Source: Peribacillus huizhouensis
Lineage (GTDB): Bacteria > Bacillota > Bacilli > Bacillales > DSM-1321
Direction of reading: 5' to 3'
DNA: 64,000 bases
Assembly: GCF_014138605.1 (NCBI RefSeq)
Contig: NZ_JACJHX010000001.1
Coordinates: forward strand, 434,001-498,000
In this document: piece by piece, positions 1 to 9,872 of the stretch
How the letters are laid out: each line of letters starts with the position of its first letter
Numbering within the stretch: the stretch's first letter is position 1
Notes under the pieces: model-generated
The model's database searches: none
Seen by the model: only the letters and a program-made list of their open reading frames with translations
What the model was told of the DNA's origin: nothing
Translations under genes and position numbers: made by a program

Positions 1-709
1 TTCCAGGTATATAATTAATGACACCAGCTGGCAAACCAGCCTCTTCGAGCACTTCTACAAATTTCGCGGCAATCACAGGCGTTGTATTCGCTGGTTTTAA
101 TAAAATTGTATTTCCAGAAACAATTGCAGCGGCTGCCGTTCCAGCCATGATGGCTAATGGGAAATTAAATGGTGAAATAATCACACCGACGCCTAAAGGA
201 ATATAGGTATATTGATTGATTTCTCCCGTTCGGCTCTGTACTTCTTTGCCGCTGCAAAGTTCAATCATTTGCCGTGCATAATATTCGAGGAAATCAATTG
301 CTTCTGAAGTATCTCCATCCGCCTCACTCCAAGGTTTTCCTGCTTCTTTTACGAGATAGCTAGAAAATTCATGCTTGCGACGGCGAATAATCGCGGCTGC
401 ACGAAATAATATGGTAGCACGTTCGCTTGGATTTTGATTGCTCCATGATTTAAAAGAGGAGAGCGCAGTCTGCATAGCTTTTTCAGCCAGTGCTTGATTT
501 GCTTTTGAAACAGTACCAATTACTTCATCGATAACCGCAGGATTATATGAGATAATTTGTTCTTCTGTCTTAATCCTTTCCCCCCCAATAATTACCGGGT
601 ATTCCTTTCCTAGTTCTGTTTGGACAAATGCTAATGCTTGTTCAAAATCTTTCTTATTTTTTTCAATCGAGAAATCTGTAAATGGTTCATGCTTATAATT
701 GGCTGACAC
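1..709 (-). CDS. rocA: 1-pyrroline-5-carboxylate dehydrogenase, N-terminal part (runs off window)
   Basis: NAD-dependent aldehyde dehydrogenase that oxidises pyrroline-5-carboxylate (glutamate semialdehyde) to glutamate at the end of arginine, ornithine and proline catabolism. About 236 N-terminal residues are present. They read like RocA/PutC proteins: [13 protein letters not shown] near the start, [20 protein letters not shown] in the middle, and the Rossmann-entry segment [15 protein letters not shown] near residue 180. The catalytic cysteine and C-terminal half lie outside the window. The GTG at 709 is chosen as start because AAGGAGGG lies just upstream and the next residues fit the family. 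A generic aldehyde dehydrogenase is possible, but the N-terminal signature makes RocA much more likely. Confidence 0.88.
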   Translation of the reverse strand, partial: MSANYKHEPFTDFSIEKNKKDFEQALAFVQTELGKEYPVIIGGERIKTEEQIISYNPAVIDEVIGTVSKANQALAEKAMQTALSSFKSWSNQNPSERATILFRAAAIIRRRKHEFSSYLVKEAGKPWSEADGDTSEAIDFLEYYARQMIELCSGKEVQSRTGEINQYTYIPLGVGVIISPFNFPLAIMAGTAAAAIVSGNTILLKPANTTPVIAAKFVEVLEEAGLPAGVINYIPG

Positions 710-960
710 AGCTAATTCCCTCCTTGTATTATCAATCTTCTATATTCTCTTTTTCGTTCCACACTAACTTCGTCATGTCAGGAAAATCAGCACTAATCAT
801 TCATTTGATTACTTTCCCTACTAATATATGTACGATGGACTGGCTATAAAAATGTATAAAATATAGATATGATCCAAATACAATTCATTCAGTCGTTTAA
901 CTTTGAAAACAAGGATTGATTAAATTAGTACATGGAACCTTTATAAATGAACAAATAGAA

Positions 961-998
961 AGAGCATGTTTCGAAAATGATTAATCAAAACATGCTCT
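961..998. repeat. Inverted repeat AGAGCATGTTT ... AAACATGCTCT
   Basis: Perfect 11-bp arms with a 16-nt loop, between rocA and the structured element. Neither side has a clear T-tract, so it is only a weak candidate terminator. Confidence 0.4.
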
Positions 999-1023
999 TA
1001 TTATCATCAAAGATCATTCTATG

Positions 1024-1171
1024 AAGTGAAACTTCAATCAGTAGGGGTTTCTCCCCCCTACTGATTGTTTGTTGAACCAATCGGGCTTTTACTGACAGTA
1101 ACCCCACCTATGCTTCTTCGTCCTCTAATTCTTGAGGTGGGTTTTTACTGCCCGTTAATGCGGGAAAAAAT
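1024..1171 (-). repeat. Structured intergenic element (family 3), internally deleted copy
   Basis: Shares both ends with the 445-bp copy at 36097-36541. On the minus strand it starts at the stem CCCGCATTAACGGGC, followed by AGTAAAAAC. It ends in a hairpin of CAATCAGTAGGGG arms followed by AAGTTTCACTT. The motif AAAGCCCGATTGG is also kept. Most of the interior is missing and a short G/C-rich hairpin (CCCCACCT ... AGGTGGG) fills it. No open reading frame is visible. Hairpins near both ends without classical terminal inverted repeats resemble IS200/IS605-derived non-autonomous elements. Confidence 0.6.
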
Positions 1172-1186
1172 GGCCTCGATATTGTA

Positions 1187-1597
1187 CTACAAATCTTTTT
1201 CCATAATAACGTAGGATTTACCTCCTTTTATAAAATTGGAGTTGGTAACTTGTAATCCAAATTTTTTATAAAAATCCACCTTATTCTTTCTAGCATTACA
1301 CCAGATTCTCTTTAACCCACGGTACTTTGCTTCCGTTATGACAAAGTCTAACAATGCACTTCCGTATCCCTTACCTTGTTCTTGTTGAAGAGTTGCAAAT
1401 TTTCGAAATTGACCTTCTTCATTATTTATAAAAAGTGAGATGACAGAAATTAATATATTTTCTTTAAAAAGACCAAAATGGATACCTAAATCATCATCTT
1501 CTAATTTTATAAAGTCAAAGGACCTATCCGGCCACATGACTTTATGCCTCAATTTCCATGCTTTTTCCTTATCTATTTTTGTAATCTCAATTTTCAC
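1187..1597 (-). CDS. GNAT-family N-acetyltransferase
   Basis: A single-domain protein of 136 residues with the GNAT acetyl-CoA loop QEQGKGYGSALL at residues 72-83, followed by an alpha helix and the usual C-terminal strand. Length is typical. The start is the GTG at 1597, preceded by a strong AGGAGG. Its substrate cannot be read from sequence. It stands alone between the structured element and the cdd terminator, so context gives no pathway. Likely cytoplasmic. Confidence 0.8.
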   Translation of the reverse strand: MKIEITKIDKEKAWKLRHKVMWPDRSFDFIKLEDDDLGIHFGLFKENILISVISLFINNEEGQFRKFATLQQEQGKGYGSALLDFVITEAKYRGLKRIWCNARKNKVDFYKKFGLQVTNSNFIKGGKSYVIMEKDL

Positions 1598-1662
1598 GAT
1601 AACCTCCTAGTTATTATGAATTGCTCCACTTATGGCAGAAACCTGCCCTTTAACTTAAGCAT

Positions 1663-1707
1663 AAAAAAAGAGGATATTAGCTCATCTATTGAACTAATTA
1701 TCCTCTA
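1663..1707 (-). terminator. Rho-independent terminator of cdd
   Basis: On the minus strand a stem AGAGGATAATTAG pairs with an almost complementary arm across a 12-nt loop and is followed by a run of seven T. It lies 46 bp past the cdd stop. Confidence 0.8.
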
Positions 1708-1752
1708 ATAACCATCAATTAACAATATTCCTATAATTCAATAAAAATATTT

Positions 1753-2151
1753 TTACATTTCTAAATCTGTGAATGCGTAAGGTAATAATTCCCTTAAGGT
1801 CAATTCTAATATATCTTTCTTCTCGTTAGTTAAATAAACTGGCATTTCAGGTAAACAGAATTCTGCTAAAACTTGTCTGCAAATGCTACAAGGCGGAAGA
1901 AAATCTACCGTATCACCTGCGACAGCTATAGCCTGGAAATCACCTTTTTTATAACCTTTGGCTATTGCCGTAAAAATGGCCGTTCTCTCGGCACAATTAG
2001 TTGCACCTAATGAAACATTTTCCACGTTCACTCCATTAATGACAGTACCATCTTTTAGTAATAATGCTACTCCAACTGGGAATTTGGAATAAGGTACATA
2101 TGCTACTGCTTTCATCTTACGTGCACTTTCCATTAATAGCTCTTTATTCAT
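1753..2151 (-). CDS. cdd: Cytidine deaminase
   Basis: Hydrolytic deamination of cytidine and deoxycytidine in pyrimidine salvage. The homotetrameric-type zinc site is complete: Cys53-Ala-Glu55 (NCAERTA, Glu as proton shuttle) and PCSICRQVL giving Cys88 and Cys91. The chosen start gives 132 residues, normal for the family. An in-frame ATG three codons upstream (2160) is possible, but GAAAGAGG almost touches it and is spaced about 9 nt from the ATG at 2151. The gene appears monocistronic, with its own promoter, a structured leader and a terminator. Confidence 0.92.
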   Translation of the reverse strand: MNKELLMESARKMKAVAYVPYSKFPVGVALLLKDGTVINGVNVENVSLGATNCAERTAIFTAIAKGYKKGDFQAIAVAGDTVDFLPPCSICRQVLAEFCLPEMPVYLTNEKKDILELTLRELLPYAFTDLEM

Positions 2152-2178
2152 ATTATCCATCCTCTTTCAAATAAGAAT

Positions 2179-2218
2179 GAACTTTTCACAGTTCCCTTAA
2201 CGCCAACTTTTAGTTGGC
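2179..2218 (-). promoter_or_regulatory. cdd leader with two consecutive small hairpins
   Basis: Between the promoter and the start codon the minus-strand transcript would form GCCAACT-AAA-AGTTGGC (2202-2218), then GAACT-GTGAAA-AGTTC (2179-2194) just before the ribosome binding site. This does not match any riboswitch that I can name. Function is inferred only from position. Confidence 0.35.
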
Positions 2219-2228
2219 AGGACTTTTA

Positions 2229-2257
2229 ATATTATATTTTTGCAAAATGTTTGTCAA
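2229..2257 (-). promoter_or_regulatory. SigA-type promoter of cdd
   Basis: Minus-strand TTGACA (2252-2257), 17-nt spacer, TAATAT (2229-2234). An overlapping TATAAT sits at 15 nt. It lies about 80 bp upstream of cdd. Confidence 0.65.
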
Positions 2258-2280
2258 CATCAAAATATGTAGAATTTTAT

Positions 2281-2547
2281 ACTCTAAACAATGATTAGTA
2301 ATTTACTCTTTTTCAATTGACTCTATTAAACTTGCCTTTCGATTAATCTGCTTTTTTGTGGTGTAACTTCTATACCACTTAACAGTTCCTTCATCCAACT
2401 TCAGTTTACATTTTCTTTTCACTTTTCATTATAAACAGATCCAAAAGGGCGAAACATCGCTACTTTATTTCATTCCTACTACTCGGATAACTTGTTATCT
2501 CTTAAAAAAGCGATCAGAGACAAGTTAAGTGGAGAATAATATGTGAA
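2281..2547. other. Intergenic stretch without recognisable features
   Basis: Between the cdd promoter and the hmp terminator. AT-rich, with no supported ORF or clear repeat on either strand. Confidence 0.5.
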
Positions 2548-2606
2548 AAAAAAGGGCCAAACCTCGTCACTATTACATAGTCATTCGAGGCTTGATCCTT
2601 CATATA
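2548..2606 (-). terminator. Terminator of hmp, member of the GGGCCAAACC stem-loop family
   Basis: The minus-strand hairpin pairs GCCTCG with CGAGG and GACTAT with ATAGT, and is followed by CCCTTTTTTTT directly past the hmp stop. The arms resemble the larger stem-loops at 29312 and 61457. Confidence 0.75.
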
Positions 2607-3821
2607 TTATCCCAACTGAATAGCTGGTCCAAAAAATTCAAAATGGATTTGTTCTTCTGCTAATCCACGATCCTTCAATAACCCTAACATCGCTTGTAAA
2701 AACGGAACTGGTCCGCAAATATAATAATTGGCTTTATCGTCCACTTCAAGACGGTTTAACATTTCAGCGTCAACATAGCCCGCTTTTTCAAAATACTCTT
2801 CGTTCATATCTTCTTCACTTGGATCAGAATAAGCGAAAGATAAGCGGTAGTCGATAATAGACTCTTTTATTGCTTTTAATTCTTCCTTAAATGCTTGTGC
2901 TGTTCCATTTTGTGAAGCATGGACAAATGTTACATTTCGCTCAGGCTGTTTATCACTAATCGCATGTACCATACTCATAAAAGGTGTGATTCCAACACCT
3001 GCGCTTAAGAAAACAACTGGTGTATTTTGTTCAAGATTAAGGGTGAATTCTCCAGCTGGTGCTGTAAGTTCAATTAGATCGCCAACATTCATGTGGTCAT
3101 GCAAGAAGTTTGATGTTCTTCCTTCTGGAGTGTTTGGCATAGACTCTCTTTTGACAGAAATTCGATAGCTATCTTTTCCAGGTGCGGCAGATAAGCTGTA
3201 TTGACGATTCACTAAATATTCTTCTCCAGCAATTTTGATTCGAATGGTCACATACTGTCCTGGTTGAAACTCCGGCAGAACTTTACCATCACTAGCTTTC
3301 AAATAAAATGAAGTAATAACCGAACTTTCTTTCACTTTATCAACAATAATAAAATCTTTAAAATCAAGCCAACCACCTTCTTGGTTTGTCGCGTTTTCAT
3401 ACATTTCTTTTTCTATGTCGATAAAGACTTGAGCAATCACGCCATATGCTTCTCCCCACGCTTGTAAGATTTCGTCAGTTGCAGCATCGCCTAATACTTC
3501 TTTAATTGCTGCTAATAAGTATTTTCCTACAATTGGATAATGTTCAGGCTTTACAGTTAAGCTGCGATGTTTGTGAGCTATTTGTTTTACAACCGGGATA
3601 ATCGCTCCTAGATTGTCAATATGTTTGGCTGCTGCAAGCACGGTGTTCGCTAATGCGGTTTGTTGGCGACCTTTCTTTTGATTCGTTTGATTAAAAATAT
3701 TTAGTAATTGTGGATAATCTTCAAATAAATGTTTATAAAAAATTGTCGTAATCTCGACACCTTTCATTTCTAATGCAGGGATAGTTGCTTTTACGATATC
3801 TTTTGTCTGTTGAGTTAACAT
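2607..3821 (-). CDS. hmp: Flavohemoglobin (nitric oxide dioxygenase)
   Basis: Converts NO plus O2 to nitrate using NAD(P)H. Three domains are seen. The globin covers residues 1-140, with B10 Tyr29 in ITTIFYKHLF and proximal His85 in AHKHRSL. A ferredoxin-reductase-type FAD domain follows from about 150 to 255 (RQYSLS motif). The NAD domain has LSAGVGITPFMSM and ends YYICGPVPFLQAMLGLL. The length of 404 residues is typical. Start ATG at 3821 follows GAGAGGGGC; an upstream in-frame TTG overlaps that Shine-Dalgarno sequence and is rejected. It is divergent from nsrR, which encodes its usual NO-sensing repressor. Confidence 0.96.
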   Translation of the reverse strand: MLTQQTKDIVKATIPALEMKGVEITTIFYKHLFEDYPQLLNIFNQTNQKKGRQQTALANTVLAAAKHIDNLGAIIPVVKQIAHKHRSLTVKPEHYPIVGKYLLAAIKEVLGDAATDEILQAWGEAYGVIAQVFIDIEKEMYENATNQEGGWLDFKDFIIVDKVKESSVITSFYLKASDGKVLPEFQPGQYVTIRIKIAGEEYLVNRQYSLSAAPGKDSYRISVKRESMPNTPEGRTSNFLHDHMNVGDLIELTAPAGEFTLNLEQNTPVVFLSAGVGITPFMSMVHAISDKQPERNVTFVHASQNGTAQAFKEELKAIKESIIDYRLSFAYSDPSEEDMNEEYFEKAGYVDAEMLNRLEVDDKANYYICGPVPFLQAMLGLLKDRGLAEEQIHFEFFGPAIQLG

Positions 3822-3842
3822 ATTTTGTGCCCCTCTCAAAAC

Positions 3843-3862
3843 TAATATTATAAATACATCTT
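3843..3862 (-). promoter_or_regulatory. Probable NsrR operator before hmp
   Basis: The minus strand reads AAGATGTATTTATAATATTA, close to the AT-rich NsrR site known upstream of B. subtilis hmp (ATGTATTTTAAATTATA-like). It ends about 20 bp before the hmp start. A similar half, AAGATGTAAACATC, sits before nsrR at 3956-3969. Confidence 0.5.
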
Positions 3863-3993
3863 TATAATAAATTGTGAACCTTTCTAAAGCAATACTTTAA
3901 ATACTTCTTTTCACATCCAAAGTTCAAATGTTTATTAATTTGTCACAATTATGCTAAGATGTAAACATCATATTTTAGTGAGGGATTACCAAG

Positions 3994-4446
3994 ATGCGAT
4001 TAACCAGTTATTCTGACTATTCGTTACGGGTATTATTATATTTGGCAATAAACAAACCGGATCAACTAGTTACCATTAAAGAAATTTCGGAAGCTTATTC
4101 GATTTCCAGTAACCATTTAATGAAAATTATTTATAATCTCGGGAAAATGGGGTATATCGAAACCGTACGAGGACGGAATGGGGGCATTCGGCTCGACAAA
4201 AACCCCGAAGAAATTAATATCGGGACACTTGTACGAAAAACAGAGGAAGATTTTTATCTCGTAGAATGTTTTAATGGTGAGGGAAATAACTGTGTAATCT
4301 CACCTGTTTGTTCACTTAAACACATGCTTAATGAAGCCCTGCAAGCATTCTTTTCTGTGCTTGATCAGTATACTCTTTCAGACATGGTCATGAATAAGCT
4401 AGTCCTTAGAGAATACTTTGATCAGGCAATAAATCATAAAGATTAA
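3994..4446 (+). CDS. nsrR: Rrf2-family nitric-oxide-sensing repressor NsrR
   Basis: DNA-binding repressor whose iron-sulfur cluster is destroyed by NO. The N-terminal winged helix-turn-helix starts MRLTSYSDYSLRVLLYLA, and the wing has GRNGGIRL near residue 64. The three cluster cysteines are present at 92, 100 and 106 (ECFNGEGNNCVISPVC). 150 residues, normal size. It is divergently placed to hmp with possible NsrR sites between, so autoregulation and hmp control are the obvious roles. A strong terminator follows. Confidence 0.93.
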   Translation: MRLTSYSDYSLRVLLYLAINKPDQLVTIKEISEAYSISSNHLMKIIYNLGKMGYIETVRGRNGGIRLDKNPEEINIGTLVRKTEEDFYLVECFNGEGNNCVISPVCSLKHMLNEALQAFFSVLDQYTLSDMVMNKLVLREYFDQAINHKD

Positions 4447-4462
4447 TGTAATCGAATCCTCT

Positions 4463-4507
4463 AAAGCAACAACTCTTATGTTTCAAAAGAGAAGTGTTGC
4501 TTTTTTT
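4463..4507 (+). terminator. Terminator of nsrR
   Basis: AAAGCAACA ... TGTTGCTTTTTTT stem with an inner TCTT/AAGA pairing and a seven-T tail. Confidence 0.85.
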
Positions 4508-4514
4508 CGTATGA

Positions 4515-4693
4515 AGGTTTGGGGCGGGGCTTCGTGACTTACTAATACAACCAGACTATTTATCGGGTATACTCAATTAATCGAGAAAGCATCCAAATCC
4601 TGGCTCCGCACCGCCACTATTGTATTTAGCGGAGTGTAGCGTGCAATAGGATTTATCCTTCATGGTAAATGGGTGGTGTTTTAACGCTATAGG
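4515..4693 (-). repeat. Dispersed repeat family 2, near-complete copy
   Basis: On the minus strand it reads CACCCATTTACCATGAAGG, a CACGCTACACTCCGC block, GGCGGTGCGGAGCC, and ends GAAGCCCCGCCCC. The same blocks recur in order at 40864-41034, 52694-52803 and, interrupted, at 36998-37274. Non-coding, with internal pairing such as CTATTG ... CAATAG. Confidence 0.6.
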
Positions 4694-4885
4694 TGTTTTG
4701 TATGACGTGTAAAACCGAAAATTTACTATTATTTATCCGTTTTACTCTACGAAATATTGCATTGCAAACCACCTCAATCTTCAATATATTTATGTTAAGA
4801 TAAAAAATACCACATAATCTATCAAACACTTATCTTTTTAATAGAAGATAACCGCCGAGTAAACCATTGAAATGAGGTGAATACC

Positions 4886-5866
4886 ATGAAGCCGATTTTA
4901 TTAGGTATTTTTGCAGCATTCTTTTTTGCCTTTACTTTTGTCCTAAATCATGCGATGGAATTGTCTGGTGGGAGCTGGATTTGGAGTGCATCGCTACGCT
5001 ACATCTTTATGGTTCCCTTTCTCCTAATCATAGTGATCTCTAGAAAAAATCTTCGACCACTTCTTAAGGCAATGAAAGAACAGCCTAAAACATGGCTGTT
5101 GTGGAGCTTTGTCGGCTTTGGATTATTTTATGCGCCACTATGCTTTGCTTCTGCCTATTCTCCAGGCTGGTTAATCGCAGCAACCTGGCAAATTACCATC
5201 ATTTCCGGAATGCTGCTTGGCCCCCTATTCTTAGAAACGCTTCAAACAAAGAATGGAATTGTACAAACACGGGGAAAAATCCCTTTAAAAGGGTTGATGC
5301 TTTCATTCATTATTTTACTAGGAATCATTCTTATTCAACTGGAACAAGCGAGTACAATTTCTACACCGACACTTATTCTAGGTATCATTCCGGTATTAGT
5401 TGCGTCATTTGCCTATCCGCTCGGAAACCGAAAAATGATGGATGTCTGTCAAAATCGTCTCGATGCCTATCAGCGAGTTTTAGGTATGACGTTAGCCAGT
5501 CTCCCATTTTGGCTACTACTTTCTATTTACGGATTAATAACTGTCGGAGTTCCTAGCAAAGCACAGACCACTCAATCTGTCTTAGTTGCCGTTACATCTG
5601 GAGTAATCGCAACCGTACTCTTTTTTCAAGCAACCGATTTAGTTAGAGGCAATATGCAGAAGTTAGCAGCTGTTGAAGCAACACAATCAATGGAGGTACT
5701 TTTCACACTTCTTGGAGAAGTAATTTTCTTATCCATTGCACTACCTTCCAACTTGTCTTGGATTGGTATTATTATAGTCGTAGTTGGTATGGTCCTTCAT
5801 AGCTTTGCTTCCCATTCTAAAAAAGACACAAAGCCAGTCAATATTAACGATAGCATGATTCATTAA
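4886..5866 (+). CDS. DMT-superfamily membrane transporter (multidrug-efflux-like)
   Basis: 326 residues with about ten hydrophobic segments arranged as two repeats of five, as in the drug/metabolite transporter superfamily. Segments are seen from residue 4 (ILLGIFAAFFFAFTFVLNHA) to the last at about 290-308. Polar loops carry several Lys/Arg, and the C-terminal tail is hydrophilic. Start ATG at 4886 follows GAGGTGA; an ATG three codons upstream is too close to that site. The substrate is not readable. It is monocistronic and flanked by a repeat upstream and a hairpin terminator downstream. Confidence 0.8.
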   Translation: MKPILLGIFAAFFFAFTFVLNHAMELSGGSWIWSASLRYIFMVPFLLIIVISRKNLRPLLKAMKEQPKTWLLWSFVGFGLFYAPLCFASAYSPGWLIAATWQITIISGMLLGPLFLETLQTKNGIVQTRGKIPLKGLMLSFIILLGIILIQLEQASTISTPTLILGIIPVLVASFAYPLGNRKMMDVCQNRLDAYQRVLGMTLASLPFWLLLSIYGLITVGVPSKAQTTQSVLVAVTSGVIATVLFFQATDLVRGNMQKLAAVEATQSMEVLFTLLGEVIFLSIALPSNLSWIGIIIVVVGMVLHSFASHSKKDTKPVNINDSMIH

Positions 5867-5903
5867 TATATATTATATTGGCTTTTCATTTCCATTCAGA
5901 AAA

Positions 5904-5947
5904 GAACCCCTTACTAGAATGACAAGTTTCAATTCTAGTTAAGGGCC
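5904..5947. terminator. Hairpin between DMT transporter and glpK (convergent)
   Basis: CCCCTTACTAGAAT pairs with ATTCTAGTTAAGGG across a 14-nt loop. It lies between two converging genes and can serve both. Confidence 0.6.
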
Positions 5948-6002
5948 CTGAATTTTATACTTTAGTTTTAGAGCAGACGATCATAGATGCTTTTTGTGAA
6001 AA

Positions 6003-7780
<1,778 letters not shown>

Positions 7781-7817
7781 AAAAGCCTATAGAGAAATTG
7801 ATTTCTCCATAAGCTCC
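7781..7817 (-). terminator. Terminator of the NADH oxidase gene
   Basis: Minus strand: AGCTTATGGAGAAAT pairs with ATTTCTCTATAGGCT across a 2-4 nt loop and is followed by seven T. Confidence 0.85.
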
Positions 7818-7851
7818 TTATTACTACAAGAATGCAAACTTCAATTATCTA

Positions 7852-9186
7852 TTACTTTGACATGGCTTGTAAGCCTGCTTGATTCAGAATGTTCACCGGT
7901 TTATTGAAATGCGGTTGGAAAAAGAAATCCACATAGGCCAGTTCTTCAATCGTCATTTCATTTTGAATACAAACAGATATCGTATTAATCGATTGTGTCA
8001 TATCCGCTTTAGAAATGACTTGGGCACCGATGATACGGTTAGTTCCTACTTCATAAACTACTTTTAACATGACCTCTTCGTATGTTGGCATAAATTCTGG
8101 TCGATTGTTTTCTTTAATTGTGATACTTTTCACATTCATATTTACAAGTTTTGCAGCACTTTCAGTAAGCCCAGTTGAAGCCATATTATAGTCATAAATA
8201 TGCAAGCCTGAAGTTCCTTGTGTTCCCATATATTTAATTGTTGGTTTTAATAAATTTTTCGCCACTAAAGCCCCCATACGGACAGCATTTGTTGCGAGTG
8301 GGATATAAGCATGCTGTTTAGTCGGATTGTACATGATCGCACAGCTATCTCCTGCTGCAAACACTTGTTCTTTACTTGCTTGCATGTATTCATTAACTTT
8401 TATCGCACCGTTTGGCAGCATATCCACTTGCCCTTTTAAAAGATCAGTATTCGGTCGGAAACCTACGCAAAGAATCACAAGGTCTGCCTCGTATTCTCCT
8501 TTTGTAGTGACTACTTTTGCTACTTTTCCACTTTTTCCTTCGAAATGTGTGACAGTTTGATTCAATGCCATGTTCACACCGTGATTGATTAATTCCGCTT
8601 CAATCATATCTGTATATTCTGCGTCCAAATACTTGCTTAATATGCGATCCTCGCCGTCGATAAAGGTTACTTCTTTCCCGTATACTTCAAATGCTTCGAC
8701 TAGTTCAACACCGATATACCCAGCGCCAATTACAGCGATTTTCTCTGCTCGTTTAGCTTTTTCAATGATTTGATTAGCATGATGAAAATTTTTACATAAT
8801 ACAATATTGTCTTGATTAATTCCAGGAATGTTCGGAATAACCGGCCAAGAACCTGTAGTCATAACTAATTTATCAAACGAGTCTTCAAATATTTCTTCTG
8901 TGTCTAGATTTTTAGCGATTAAAATATTTTTATCTGTATCAATAGTCAATACTTCATGTTTCATCTTCATATTGGCTCCGAGCTTGGCGAGTTCATTTGG
9001 AGAAGAATAGAATAAGCCATTTGGATCTTTCGCTACTCCGCCGACATAAAGAGCTATACCGCAAGATAAAAATGATACATTATCATTTTTCTCATACACT
9101 GTAATTTCCACTTCAGGATATAATGCTGCTATATTTTTAATTGCTGCTGTTCCAGCATGAGTACATCCAACTACCGCTACTTTCAT
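7852..9186 (-). CDS. NADH oxidase / CoA-disulfide-reductase-type flavoprotein
   Basis: Two-dinucleotide-binding flavoprotein of 444 residues. The FAD Rossmann motif is VAVVGCTHAGTAA at residues 3-15. A single redox-active Cys42 lies in SFLSCGIALYVGG. A second Rossmann motif IAVIGAGYIGVELVEAF lies near 155, and the FAD-binding VFAAGDSCAI near 285. A lone active-site cysteine is the hallmark of water-forming NADH oxidases and CoA disulfide reductases. Two Rex-type boxes upstream favour an NAD-recycling oxidase. Start ATG at 9186 is preceded by AGGAGG; an upstream in-frame ATG at 9213 lacks one. Confidence 0.85.
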   Translation of the reverse strand: MKVAVVGCTHAGTAAIKNIAALYPEVEITVYEKNDNVSFLSCGIALYVGGVAKDPNGLFYSSPNELAKLGANMKMKHEVLTIDTDKNILIAKNLDTEEIFEDSFDKLVMTTGSWPVIPNIPGINQDNIVLCKNFHHANQIIEKAKRAEKIAVIGAGYIGVELVEAFEVYGKEVTFIDGEDRILSKYLDAEYTDMIEAELINHGVNMALNQTVTHFEGKSGKVAKVVTTKGEYEADLVILCVGFRPNTDLLKGQVDMLPNGAIKVNEYMQASKEQVFAAGDSCAIMYNPTKQHAYIPLATNAVRMGALVAKNLLKPTIKYMGTQGTSGLHIYDYNMASTGLTESAAKLVNMNVKSITIKENNRPEFMPTYEEVMLKVVYEVGTNRIIGAQVISKADMTQSINTISVCIQNEMTIEELAYVDFFFQPHFNKPVNILNQAGLQAMSK

Positions 9187-9216
9187 AATAACGCCTCCTA
9201 ATAGTGTGAACATCTT

Positions 9217-9234
9217 TTGTGAAATTATTCACAT
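9217..9234. promoter_or_regulatory. Rex operator 1 of the NADH oxidase gene
   Basis: TTGTGAAATTATTCACAT, one mismatch from the palindromic Rex consensus TTGTGAAW4TTCACAA. It lies 31 bp before the start codon. Confidence 0.8.
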
Positions 9235-9237
9235 ATA

Positions 9238-9255
9238 TTGTGAAAAAGTTCACAA
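9238..9255. promoter_or_regulatory. Rex operator 2 of the NADH oxidase gene
   Basis: TTGTGAAAAAGTTCACAA has perfect palindromic arms. It is 21 bp centre-to-centre from operator 1, two helical turns, which suggests cooperative binding of the NADH-sensing repressor. Confidence 0.85.
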
Positions 9256-9414
9256 ACTTTATATTGCAATTATATTAAACATTTTTTGAAAATGCAACTT
9301 AGGTAATTTGTATATTTTTAACTGTACAATGCAAAAAAATTAAAGCGATACTATTGCGGACTCTTCAGTATATCAACAAATGTACATTTCCTGTAAAAAT
9401 AGGGACTAACCTAT

Positions 9415-9442
9415 ACATCATGTCCGATGCATTCATAAGATA
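9415..9442 (+). promoter_or_regulatory. SigK-type promoter of the RD/His/Cys-rich gene
   Basis: AC (9415-9416), 17-nt spacer, CATAAGATA (9434-9442). This is an exact fit to the mother-cell SigK consensus AC-N16/17-CATANNNTA. Confidence 0.7.
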
Positions 9443-9474
9443 CCATGTACTACAAAATAAAGGAGTGAAACTAA

Positions 9475-9696
9475 ATGAGTTGCAATAATAATTGGAATGA
9501 CAACGATGTTCGCGGTGAACGTGACCGTGATCGTGATCGTGACCGTGACCGTGACCGTGACCGTGATCGACATCATCGACATCATCGACATCATCATGAA
9601 CATCATCATCATCACCACAACAGATGTGACGATAGATTTGACGATAGATGCCACAACAGATGCAGAAGATGTTGTTTCTGCCCCTTCTTCTTCTAA
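9475..9696 (+). CDS. Low-complexity Arg/Asp-, His- and Cys-rich protein, probable spore-layer protein
   Basis: 73 residues. An Asn-rich start (MSCNNNWNDND) is followed by an alternating Arg-Asp tract at residues 15-32, then a His-rich block (about 34-49) made of His-His-Arg/Glu units. A C-terminal Cys-rich end follows (RRCCFCPFFF). The reading frame is supported by AAAGGAG at proper distance, a SigK-like promoter and a terminator, so this strand is the coding one. The overlapping longer ORFs in other frames are shadows of the repeats. Charged and His/Cys-rich low-complexity proteins are common in spore coat and crust. Metal binding is plausible but inferred. I do not recognise the family. Confidence 0.72.
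   Translation: MSCNNNWNDNDVRGERDRDRDRDRDRDRDRDRHHRHHRHHHEHHHHHHNRCDDRFDDRCHNRCRRCCFCPFFF
9511..9605 (+). repeat. Tandem hexamer and nonamer DNA repeats inside the RD/His-rich gene
   Basis: CGTGAC/CGTGAT hexamers repeat about nine times, then CATCATCGA nonamers about three times. In-frame unit changes would alter the Arg-Asp and His tracts without frameshift. Confidence 0.85.
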
Positions 9697-9728
9697 TTCA
9701 CTTAATCTAGAAAACTCACCTGCATCAT

Positions 9729-9767
9729 GCTGCCTGTTTCCTCCAGAGACAGGCAGTTTTTTGTTTT
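9729..9767 (+). terminator. Terminator of the RD/His/Cys-rich gene
   Basis: CTGCCTGT-TTCCTCCAG-AGACAGGCAG followed by TTTTTTG. Confidence 0.85.
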
Positions 9768-9872
9768 TCCATACATATATCAAACTTATTGATCGCTTAG
9801 CCGTTGCTTTACATTCAAATATTCTATTCAAGTTTATCAGTAAGAAGATGCATAAAAAAAGAGACACCTTTA

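Noticed and set aside
9511..9605. CRISPR-like array
   Set aside because: Repeats are 6-9 bp, in frame and without spacers; they encode amino-acid repeats.
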